Of a stretch of 64,000 nt of DNA, positions 28,535-36,596 are shown piece after piece. The notes below the pieces were generated by a model. That model made no database searches, was not told the DNA's origin, and worked only from the letters and a program-made list of their open reading frames with translations. The stretch's first letter is position 1; the number at the start of each line of letters is the position of its first letter. The position numbers and the translations under genes are program-made. Location: assembly GCF_006475605.1 (NCBI RefSeq), contig NZ_SSBC01000010.1:620001-684000 (forward strand). The letters run 5' to 3'. Source of the DNA: Asticcacaulis tiandongensis (GTDB lineage: Bacteria; Pseudomonadota; Alphaproteobacteria; Caulobacterales; Caulobacteraceae).

Positions 28535-28762
28535 TACGTCAGTAGCGGTATGGGTAACCCGAAACTGATGAGCAACGTCATGTCGCAGATCAAGGTTCCC
28601 ATCCCGCCGCTCGAAGAACAGGAGCGCATCGTCTCCATACTCGACAAGTTCGACGCACTGGTGAACGATCTTTCCAGCGGCCTGCCTGCCGAGATCAGGG
28701 CGCGCCGCCAGCAATATGAGCATTATCGCGACCGCCTGCTGACCTTCCGCGAGGCGGCATGA
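28529..28762 (+). pseudogene. hsdS: Type I restriction specificity subunit HsdS, 3' stump
   Basis: About 77 codons match the C-terminal end of HsdS: SGMGNPKLMSNVMSQIKVP, PLEEQERIVSILDKFDAL (the conserved second-repeat helix) and QYEHYRDRLLTF. Both target-recognition domains are missing. The 5' break coincides with the HicB stump at about 28530, marking a recombination junction. The stop overlaps the hsdR start (ATGA), so the original hsdS-hsdR operon order is preserved. Confidence 0.82.
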
Positions 28763-31700
28763 AGGAAGCGCCGTCACCCTCCCGTTATGACGTCATCGCG
28801 CTGTCGGCCGAAAGCACAGTTGTTTCGGAGTATCTGCCCGATCCTTCCTCGCCCCACGAAAGCGGCTATCAATCGGAAAACGAGCTGGAAAGGGCCTTCA
28901 TCCGGCAATTGCAGGCTCAGGCCTATGAATACTTGCCAGTCACGTCAGAGGCTGGACTGGTCGCCAATCTGCGCCGCCAACTGGAAAAGCTGAACAAGGT
29001 CACGCTGTCGGATGCGGAATGGGAGCGGTTTTTTTCCACCTGTATCGCCAGCACCAATGACGGCATCATCGAGAAAACCGCGCGCATTCAGGAAGCCCAT
29101 GTGCAGGTGTTGAAGCGCGATGATGGCACCTCAAAGAACATCTACCTGATCGACAAGGCCAACATCCACAACAACAGCGTTCAGGTCCTCAACCAGTATG
29201 AAATAGAGGGCGCACGGGCCAATCGGTATGATGTTACGGTGCTGGTGAACGGCCTGCCGATGGTGCACATCGAATTGAAGCGCCGGGGCGTTGATATTCG
29301 TGAGGCTTTCAACCAGATCAATCGCTACAGCCGAGACAGCTTCTGGTCTGGGTCTGGCTGTTCGAATATGTCCAATTGTTCGTCATCAGCAATGGTACGC
29401 TGACCAAATATTACAGCAACACCGTGCGTGACGGGCATCTGGCGGAGCAACGCGGCAAAAGAAGCCGCCAGAGAAACTCCAACAGCTTTGCTTTCACCAG
29501 CTGGTGGGCCGATGCGAAGAACCAGCCCATTACCGATCTGGTCGGCTTCACCAAAACCTTCTTTGCCAAGCATACGCTGCTGAACATCCTGACGCGCTAC
29601 TGCGTGTTCGATGTGGACCGGAAATTGCTGGTAATGCGTCCCTACCAGATCGTGGCCGCAGAGGGGATATTGCTCCGCATCGGCACAGCCCCCAATCACC
29701 GGCAACTGGGCACTTTGGCGGCAGGCGGCTATGTCTGGCATACGACAGGCAGCGGCAAGACCCTGACCAGCTTCAAGGCCGCGCAACTGGCACGCGCGCT
29801 ACCCGCAATCGATAAGGTGCTGTTCGTCGTGGATCGCAAGGATCTCGACTATCAGACCATGCGGGAATACGAACGATTCGAGAAGGGCGCGGCCAATTCA
29901 AACACCTCGACCGCCGTGCTGCAACGACAGTTGGAAGACCCCAACGCCCGCATCATCATCACGACGATCCAGAAGCTCAGCCGCTTCGTTGCCCGAAACA
30001 AAAAGCACCCCGTCTACGATGCGCATGTCGTGGTCATTTTTGATGAATGCCACCGCAGCCAGTTCGGCGACATGCACACGGAGATCACCCGATCCTTCAA
30101 GCGCTATCACTTGTTCGGCTTCACCGGCACGCCGATCTTTGCCGAAAACTCCGGTACAGGCGGTAATCCGCGCCTGCGAACGACGCAACAGGCATTCGGT
30201 GACAAGCTGCATACCTATACCATCGTCGATGCCATCAACGACAGGAATGTGCTGCCGTTCCGCATCGACTACATCAATACCATCAAGACTGCGCCGAACG
30301 TGCGCGACAAGCAGGTATCGGCCATCGATACTGAGCGGGCGCTGCTTGCGCCTGAGCGTATCACCCAGGTCACCAATTATATCCGCGAGCATTTCGACCA
30401 GAAGACGAAACGCAGCGCCAGCTACCGGCACGGCGGAAAACGCCTGAGCGGCTTTAATTCCATCTTTGCCACAGCGTCCATCGACGCGGCCAAACGCTAT
30501 TACACGGAATTCTCTAACCAGCAGAAAGAAATGCCTCTCGCTCAGCGGCTGAAGATCGGCCTGATCTACAGCTTCGCTGCCAACGAGGACGAGGCGGACG
30601 GTCTGTTGAGCGAGGAAGAGTTCGAGACTGAAGGACTGGATCAGGGGTCACGCGATTTTCTCGACGCCGCCATCCGCGACTATAACGCCCAGTTCGGCAC
30701 CAGCTACGATACCTCCGCCGACAATTTCCAGAACTACTACAAGGATTTGTCGCAGCGGTTGAAGAACCGCGAGCTTGATCTCGTGATCGTGGTCAACATG
30801 TTCCTGACCGGCTTTGATGCCACCACGCTTAACACGCTCTGGGTGGATAAGAACCTGCGCGCGCACGGGTTGATCCAAGCCTATTCGCGCACCAACCGCA
30901 TTCTTAATTCAGTTAAGACCTACGGCAACATTGTCTCCTTCCGCGATATGGAGCAGGCGACCAATGATGCGCTGGCGCTGTTCGGCAACAAGGACGCCAA
31001 GGGCATCGTTCTGCTCAAACCCTATGCCGATTACTACGCAGAATATGAAAAGAAGATCGCCGAACTGGTGAGGCTGTTCCCCTTAGGAGCCCCAATCGTC
31101 GGCGAGACTGCGCAGAAGTCGTTCATCAAGCTGTTCGGATCGATCCTGCGGCTGAAGAATATTCTGACGGCATTCGACGATTTTGCTGGCAACGAAATTC
31201 TCAGCGAACGCGACTTCCAAGACTATCAAAGCCTCTATCTGAATCTGCACGCTCAGTTTCGCAGCGTGTCGGACGCCGAGAAGGAAACAATCAACGACGA
31301 TGTGGTGTTTGAGATCGAGCTGATCAAACAGGTCGAAATCAACGTCGATTACATCTTGATGCTCGTCGAGCGGTACATTGGAGCCAAAGGGACAGGCGAG
31401 GATAAGCAAATCCGCGCAACTATCGAGCGCGCAATCAACTCCAGTCCGTCCCTGCGCAACAAGAGAGACCTCATCGAGCAATTCGTCGATTCCGTCTCCG
31501 CAAAGGCAAAGGTCGATGCACAATGGCAGGCCTTTATGGCAGCGAAGAAGGTCGAGGAACTGGATCGCATAATCGCAGATGAAAATCTCAATGCAGAAGC
31601 CACCCGCAGCTTCATCGACAAGGCCTTCCGCGATGGCAGCGTTCCCACCACTGGCACTACAATCACCAAAATCCTGCCGCCCGTGTCGAGATTTTCAAAG

Positions 31701-31781
31701 AGCAACGGCCATGCCACCAAGAAGCAGACGGTACTCGACAAACTGGCCGCCTTCTTCGAACGATATTTTGGGCTGACATGA
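28759..31781 (+). pseudogene. hsdR: Type I restriction endonuclease HsdR with a one-base frameshift
   Basis: Two overlapping frames make one HsdR. The first (28759-29403) carries the nuclease domain with RYDVTVLVNGLPMVHIELKR (Asp...Glu-x-Lys). The second (open by 29376, ending 31781) carries the motor: Walker A TTGSGKTL, DECHRS box, FTGTPIF and later SF2 motifs. At 29358-29359 the first frame reads GSGC while the family expects GSGLFEYVQLFVISNG; adding one C there restores a protein of about 1007 residues, normal HsdR length. Either a true pseudogenising deletion or an assembly error. Without hsdM or an intact hsdS the system cannot restrict anyway. Confidence 0.88.
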
Positions 31782-32749
31782 ACGAGACAACGGAAACCAC
31801 AGCGCCTGCCGATCAGGTTCCTGACTATCAGAGTCTGATGCTGCCAGTATTGCGCGCAGCTGAAGAAGGCGAGATTCGGATCGGCGATCTCATCGTGAAA
31901 CTGGCGAGTATCCTTGGCTTGAGCGAAGCCGCACGGACCGTGCTGCTCGCTTCGGGACGGCAAACCGTTTTCGCCAACCGAGTGCATTGGGCAAAGACCT
32001 ATCTTGCGAAGGCAGGGCTTGTTGAAGCTACGCGGCGCGGTCACTTCCGTATCACCGCACGCGGCGAAGAGGTGCTGGCGACGGCACCTGATCGGATTGA
32101 TAATCGCTTTCTCGCCCGCTTTGATGAGTTTCGTGCCTTCACCGACCGGGGGATATCCCCTGTCACGGAGGCACCTGATCGGGTCGAGATAGTTGCTGAT
32201 GCGACAGAAGCGACGCCTGACGAAATCATGCGCGCCGCTCATCGTCGGATCGAGGCTGCGCTGGCCGAAGATTTGCTCGACCGCGTGCGCGCTGCGCCAC
32301 CGGATTTTTTCGAGCGGCTGATCGTCAATCTGCTGCTTGCCATGGGCTATGGTGGCTCAGCCGTCGAGGCTGGGCGCGCCCTTGGTCGAAGCGGCGACGA
32401 TGGTGTCGATGGCGTAATCGATCAGGACGAGTTGGGGCTTGATCGTGTTTACATTCAGGCCAAGCGTTATGCGGCGGGCAACAGCGTAAGCTCAGGTGCG
32501 ATACGCGACTTCTTTGGCAGTCTTGATCGACACAAAGCTGCCAAAGGGCTGTTCGTCACTACATCCTCCTTCACCGCTAGCGCCCGGGACACAGCCGAAT
32601 ATCTGAGCAAACGCATCGTGTTGATCGATGGAGGGCAACTGACCCGATTAATGATCCGACACAACGTAGGCTGCCGGATCGAGGAAATTTACACGTCAAG
32701 AAGGTCGACGAGGACTTCTTCGAATAGGGGAAAAATGTTGCGGGTTTGA
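31778..32749 (+). CDS. mrr: Mrr-family restriction endonuclease, C-terminal codons frameshifted
   Basis: The 323-residue protein has an N-terminal winged-helix Mrr_N domain (about 15-100) and a C-terminal Mrr_cat nuclease domain (about 180-300) with DGVDGVIDQDELGLDRVYIQAKRY, the Asp...Gln-x-Lys active site. Mrr enzymes cut modified (methylated) DNA. The last 17 residues (from TSRRSTRTSS) do not fit the family. One C added between 32695 and 32696 would give the usual ending LKKVDEDFFE with a stop at 32725-32727. The catalytic core is whole, so activity may survive. It overlaps hsdR by 4 bases (ATGA). Confidence 0.85.
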   Translation: MNETTETTAPADQVPDYQSLMLPVLRAAEEGEIRIGDLIVKLASILGLSEAARTVLLASGRQTVFANRVHWAKTYLAKAGLVEATRRGHFRITARGEEVLATAPDRIDNRFLARFDEFRAFTDRGISPVTEAPDRVEIVADATEATPDEIMRAAHRRIEAALAEDLLDRVRAAPPDFFERLIVNLLLAMGYGGSAVEAGRALGRSGDDGVDGVIDQDELGLDRVYIQAKRYAAGNSVSSGAIRDFFGSLDRHKAAKGLFVTTSSFTASARDTAEYLSKRIVLIDGGQLTRLMIRHNVGCRIEEIYTSRRSTRTSSNRGKMLRV

Positions 32750-32768
32750 TCGTAGAAATGGGGGAGGC

Positions 32769-33216
32769 ATGGTTATCAGAAAAGTGAACGAAGGCCTCGG
32801 GTTTGTTAGACTTATTTTAGTCTGGTCCAGCCTGAGCCCAGTTTTCCTGCTCTGGTCAATCCGGGGCGTCGATGCTGTTGACGACACCATTTGGGTGCCG
32901 GTGTGCTTATTCCTGTTCGTCTTGCCTACGGCGATTCTATATTTTATTTTCCATCGCGCTCGGACAAGTGAAAACGTCAAGACAATAGATGTGGTGAGCT
33001 CTCGCGACCAGAGACTATATGAATCTTATATTCGCAATTTGGGGGTACAAGATTTATACGGTTGAAGCAAAAATCGGTACCAAGGAGCGAGACAGGGAGA
33101 GGCCTCGGCTAGTGACCTTTGCTGTTATATCACGGCGGCATTACCTGCCCGAAGGGGAGGCACTGACAGGCTATAGGTTGGGTGGAAACGTTCTGGTGGA
33201 TAAAGACGATGATTGA
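32769..33216 (+). pseudogene. kwaA: KwaA-like membrane subunit of a Kiwa defence system, internally deleted
   Basis: The first frame (32769-33065) codes two transmembrane segments (about residues 10-33 and 40-63) and then VKTIDVVSSRDQR, after which it runs out. A second frame, entering at about 33016, codes YMNLIFAIWGYKIYTVEAK and a C-terminal soluble part ending in YRLGGNVLVDKDDD (stop 33214-33216). This order fits KwaA, a four-helix membrane protein with a short cytosolic tail, but the middle helices are missing and the frame is broken. I recognise it by the GYxxYTVE-like segment and the following kwaB-like gene; no alignment was run. Confidence 0.6.
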
Positions 33217-33902
33217 TCAGGAGTTCAATTTTTCAAAACATAGCGTCGGTGAATTTTGGTGTGGCCCTCAGAAGCAGCGGGGATATGCATTTCATACCAA
33301 CCGATGGTGCTACCAAGGAAGCGTTGAAGGGGACCCTGAGGACAACACGGGCTATTTTTTACGGGCTACCTACGGATTGGGAGTTGCATGATATATCGGA
33401 AGACTATGGGGATCGAAGGAGAGTTTATGCGCCGCGCACCAGTGAGTTTATGAGTGAGCTGTCGGCGGTTTATGATGCGGGGGCACTTAGCGATCTCACC
33501 AACATTCACGACCATGCAGGCGACGTAGATTTTTATTTTTCTGAGTTCAGGGACGATCAGAATCGGCGTGTGGTCGGAATTCGAAAAGCTACCAAACTCA
33601 AGGGTACGCTAAATGCCCGGAATAGGTTAATGCGGCTCATCGATGATACTCTTGTGCTAATTCAAGAAGATGTATTGCACTTGGATAGGGAATTCGATGT
33701 CATCGTCACAGATGCGAATGTCTTTATTCTGAATCCTCGCCAAGCCGAACAGGTGGCGAGGATGTGGAGCATGTTGCTGCGACAGCCACCGTTCCAGTTT
33801 GGAGATGTCACTTTTAAAATGGTCAGGCCTGCATTCCAAGGTTCCGGTTCATCTTCCTTTGGCGCGATCGGAACCTGTAGTCGAATGAAGTCTGCACGTT
33901 GA
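33209..33902 (+). pseudogene. kwaB: KwaB-like (DUF4868) subunit of a Kiwa defence system, frameshifted and damaged at 3' end
   Basis: The likely start ATG 33209 overlaps kwaA by 8 bases. After MIDQEFNF the frame shifts: removing one T from the T5 run at 33228-33232 joins it to QNIASVNFGVALRSSGD in the long frame, which continues to 33902. The DUF4868 core is visible: RRVVGIRKATKLKGTL and EDVLHLDREFDVIVTDANVF followed by ILNPRQAEQVA. After that the sequence loses family character. In frame, past the TGA at 33900, it continues to 34025 and ends in EVEEQPDMFNDE. KwaB binds DNA and, with membrane KwaA, blocks phage replication. Confidence 0.62.
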
Positions 33903-34237
33903 ATAGGAAAAAGTGGAGTTTCGCTAAAACCAATACCCCGGGATGATCGTGCATTAGACGCTATTTTGGGCACATTCACTCCTATTGAAGTGGAGGAACA
34001 ACCAGATATGTTCAATGATGAATAGTATCTCCTGAACTTTTAAATCATGGCTCATAAACATATCAACTACTTGCCTGATTGACCTGCCTATGGCAGAGGC
34101 ATCGGCATTCGCTCTGGACCCGGTGAAATTCCGGGTGGCTCTTCCGGCCGCCGATCCGCCGGACACTCAGATAAACGCATCATCCGTAAACCGGCTCGCG
34201 CTCCGTGGCCCGATGATGTCCTTTATTGCGTGATATA
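33903..34237. other. Right edge of island and leader of SulP gene
   Basis: From 33903 to 34025 an in-frame remnant continues after the kwaB-frame stop. From about 34070 base composition becomes G+C richer, with a small hairpin ACCCGG / CCGGGT (about 34118-34136), up to the SulP start at 34238. The island's right boundary probably lies between 34025 and 34090, but I find no tRNA-Ser fragment or direct repeat to fix it. Small open frames on both strands here are not convincing genes. Confidence 0.4.
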
Positions 34238-35722
34238 ATGATCTCCTCAGAAACAATTCGCCGTAACTGGTTTTCCAATATCCGTGCTGATCTGCTGGCC
34301 GGTATCGTCGTGGCTCTGGCTCTCATCCCTGAGGCCATCGGCTTTTCCATTATCGCAGGCGTTGACCCGCGCGTCGGGCTTTATGCCTCGGTGGTTATTG
34401 CTATCGTTATATCCTTCACCGGCGGGCGTCCGGCAATGATTTCGGCAGCAACGGCGGCCACGGCTGTGCTGTTTGGGGCGCTTGTGCGCGAGCATGGGCT
34501 TCAGTACCTGCTGGCCGCCACTATTCTGGCTGGCATCATACAGATTGCCGCTGGCTGGCTGCGTGTCGGATATGTCATGCGCTTTGTGTCCCGTTCGGTC
34601 ATGACCGGCTTCGTCAATGCGCTGGCCATCCTGATCTTCATGGCGCAATTACCTGAGTTGATCGGCGTGACATGGGAAACCTATGTGCTGATCGCCGCCG
34701 GATTGGCAATCATCTATCTGTTCCCACGCCTGACCAAAGCCGTGCCCTCGCCTCTGGTTTGCATCATTGTTCTGACCGGCCTCACCCTGGCGTTCGGCAT
34801 CGACATCCGTACCGTCAGTGATCTTGGGGAATTGCCGAATGCACTGCCTGTGCTGCTGTTCCCTGACATCCCGCTTAATCTGGAAACGCTCCGGATCATT
34901 CTGCCGACCTCAATTGCTGTCGCCGCTGTCGGGCTTCTGGAAAGCCTGCTGACCGCCTCTATTGTCGATCAGATGACCGATACCGGCAGCGATAAAAACC
35001 GTGAAAGCATCGGTCAGGGTATCGCCAACATCGCCAGCGGCTTCTTTGGCGGCATGGCCGGTTGTGCTATGATCGGCCAGTCTGTCATCAATGTTAAGTC
35101 TGGCGGGCGCACGCGGCTTTCGACCCTGACAGCGGGCGTGATGCTTCTGTTTTTATTGATGGTTCTGGGGGAAATGGTAGGCCTTATTCCCATGCCCGCG
35201 CTTGTAGCCATTATGATCATGGTCTCAGTCGGCACCTTTAGCTGGTCGTCACTGACCGACCTGAGGCATCATCCGCGACGCTCAAGCCTTGTTATGCTGG
35301 CGACGGTTCTGACGGTGATCGGGACGCATAATCTGGCGCTTGGGGTTGGGGTTGGCGTACTCTTGTCGGGCATATTCTTTGCCTGGAAAGTCGCGCAGAT
35401 TCTCCGTGTCACCTCAACACTTTCGGATGATGAAAAAGAACGTCATTACCGGATCGAAGGCCAGATATTCTTCGCATCAGCCGAAGATTTCATCAATGGC
35501 TTCAATTTCACCGAGCCTCTTACCAAGGTGACGATCGATGTCAGTCAGGCCCATATATGGGATCTGTCCGGTGTCAATGCCATCGACAGGGCGGTACTTA
35601 AATTCCGTCAGGCAGGTGCCGAAGTCGAGGTAATAGGCCTGAATGACGCCAGCGCCACGATTATGGACAGGTTCGCTGAGCATAACCGGCCGGATGCGAT
35701 CAGGAAGGTGCTGGGCCACTGA
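34238..35722 (+). CDS. SulP/SLC26-family anion transporter with STAS domain
   Basis: The 494-residue protein has about twelve to fourteen hydrophobic segments (about 15-395) and a C-terminal STAS domain (about 410-490). The SulP landmarks are [36 protein letters not shown] near the start and [35 protein letters not shown] near residue 270. The STAS block [20 protein letters not shown] aligns with the signature. Substrate may be sulfate, bicarbonate or another anion; it is not linked to carbonic anhydrase or sulfate-assimilation genes. The ATG at 34238 is used; a TTG 12 bases upstream is less likely. Confidence 0.93.
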   Translation: MISSETIRRNWFSNIRADLLAGIVVALALIPEAIGFSIIAGVDPRVGLYASVVIAIVISFTGGRPAMISAATAATAVLFGALVREHGLQYLLAATILAGIIQIAAGWLRVGYVMRFVSRSVMTGFVNALAILIFMAQLPELIGVTWETYVLIAAGLAIIYLFPRLTKAVPSPLVCIIVLTGLTLAFGIDIRTVSDLGELPNALPVLLFPDIPLNLETLRIILPTSIAVAAVGLLESLLTASIVDQMTDTGSDKNRESIGQGIANIASGFFGGMAGCAMIGQSVINVKSGGRTRLSTLTAGVMLLFLLMVLGEMVGLIPMPALVAIMIMVSVGTFSWSSLTDLRHHPRRSSLVMLATVLTVIGTHNLALGVGVGVLLSGIFFAWKVAQILRVTSTLSDDEKERHYRIEGQIFFASAEDFINGFNFTEPLTKVTIDVSQAHIWDLSGVNAIDRAVLKFRQAGAEVEVIGLNDASATIMDRFAEHNRPDAIRKVLGH

Positions 35723-35821
35723 GGCGGCAAGCTCACGCCTCACTTGCCCCCCCCTGGTGGCGCGTCAGAGCATATCCCGTGGGCAATGTTGATAATATCT
35801 ATTTTTGAAAATTAAATTGTA

Positions 35822-35897
35822 TGGTGGGCGATGACGGGATCGAACCGCCGACCTACTCGGTGTAAACGAGCCGCTCTCCCAGCTGAGCTAATCGCCC
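35822..35897 (-). tRNA. tRNA-Val(TAC)
   Basis: A 76-nt tRNA with encoded CCA. On the minus strand it begins GGGCGATTAGCTCAGCTGG, the anticodon arm reads CTCGTTTACACCGAG (anticodon TAC), the T arm is GCGGTTCGATCCCGT and the acceptor closes with ATCGCCCACCA. Confidence 0.97.
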
Positions 35898-35937
35898 CCA
35901 TGACAGGGTCCCTTATTTAAAAGGGTCTGGAAAGTAG

Positions 35938-35969
35938 TTCCGAGGCGAGGAAATGCCAAGCCTCGGAAT
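35938..35969. other. Inverted repeat between tRNA-Val and hup
   Basis: A perfect 9-bp inverted repeat (TTCCGAGGC / GCCTCGGAA) with a 14-base loop. It lies downstream of hup and upstream of tRNA-Val on the minus strand. It lacks a T run, so it may be a processing or regulatory hairpin and not a classical terminator. Confidence 0.5.
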
Positions 35970-36045
35970 ATAAGTCAAGCCTTTCTGACACGAAATCGTC
36001 AAAGGGCCTGTAAAACCTGTTAGCTAATGCAGCTAAGGCCCGAAC

Positions 36046-36324
36046 TTAGCCGTTCAGAGCGTTTTTCAGGCCTTCACCAACGCGGAAGCGTGCGGTGACG
36101 CTGGCCGGACGGGCAACGGTTTCACCGGTGCGCGGATTACGGGCCGTGCCGGCTTCGCGCTTAACGGCCAGGAAGGTACCAAAACCCACCAGACGCACTT
36201 CTTCACCCTTTTTCAGGGCATCCACAACACTGTCGGTGAAGGCGTCAACGGCCTTCTTGGCTTGTTCTTTGGTCAGACCGGCCTGTTCGGCAATGGCTGC
36301 AACGAGTTCAGCTTTTGTCGTCAT
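36046..36324 (-). CDS. hup: HU family DNA-binding protein
   Basis: The 92-residue nucleoid protein shows the complete HU sequence pattern: MTTKAELVAAIAEQAGLTKEQAKKAVDAF for the helical dimerisation part, then VRLVGFGTFLAVKREAGTARNPRTGETV, where the conserved RNPRTGE beta arm inserts in the DNA minor groove. I used the ATG at 36324, as the 14 extra upstream residues do not fit. Position downstream of lon on the same strand is conserved in alphaproteobacteria. A candidate promoter lies at 36416-36445. Confidence 0.97.
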   Translation of the reverse strand: MTTKAELVAAIAEQAGLTKEQAKKAVDAFTDSVVDALKKGEEVRLVGFGTFLAVKREAGTARNPRTGETVARPASVTARFRVGEGLKNALNG

Positions 36325-36415
36325 ATTCTCTCTCCCAGCCCGTCGCAGCGGGCAATATGTTGGCAACGCCCCAAGGCGCTTCGAGCGATTCCGAGTCGCC
36401 GCACAGGGGAAACAG

Positions 36416-36445
36416 ATACTGACAACAAAAAAACTGTCGCGTCAA
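36416..36445 (-). promoter_or_regulatory. Candidate hup promoter
   Basis: On the minus strand TTGACG (36445-36440) is separated by 18 bases from CAGTAT (36421-36416), about 90 bases upstream of the hup start. The -35 element is close to the housekeeping consensus; the -10 is weak. Confidence 0.35.
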
Positions 36446-36496
36446 AAGCCAAATCATACTTTTTGCACTGCAAACTCAGTTTTTTTAAGGGTTTAT

Positions 36497-36540
36497 AAAA
36501 AAAAGAGCAAAATCCAGAGATCAAATCCCTGAATCTTGCC
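36497..36540 (-). terminator. Rho-independent terminator of lon
   Basis: On the minus strand a 14-bp stem (36539-36526 with 36520-36507, three G-U pairs, five-base loop) is followed by a short linker and eight T (36504-36497). It separates lon from hup. Confidence 0.85.
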
Positions 36541-36596
36541 CTTCTGTATCAATCCGGCACACGGATTTTTTATAAATGAATTGGCATCCGTTGCGC

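Noticed and set aside
29340-29376. Programmed frameshifting in hsdR
   Set aside because: There is no slippery heptamer or downstream pseudoknot at the site; a simple base loss explains it.
33954-34166. A 70-codon minus-strand frame and a 48-codon plus-strand frame at the island edge
   Set aside because: Both are short, overlap each other, match nothing I know and lack ribosome sites.
34080-34240. tRNA-Ser direct repeat marking the right end of the island
   Set aside because: No segment matching the tRNA-Ser 3' end is visible; serine recombinases leave only very short duplications, so absence is not informative.
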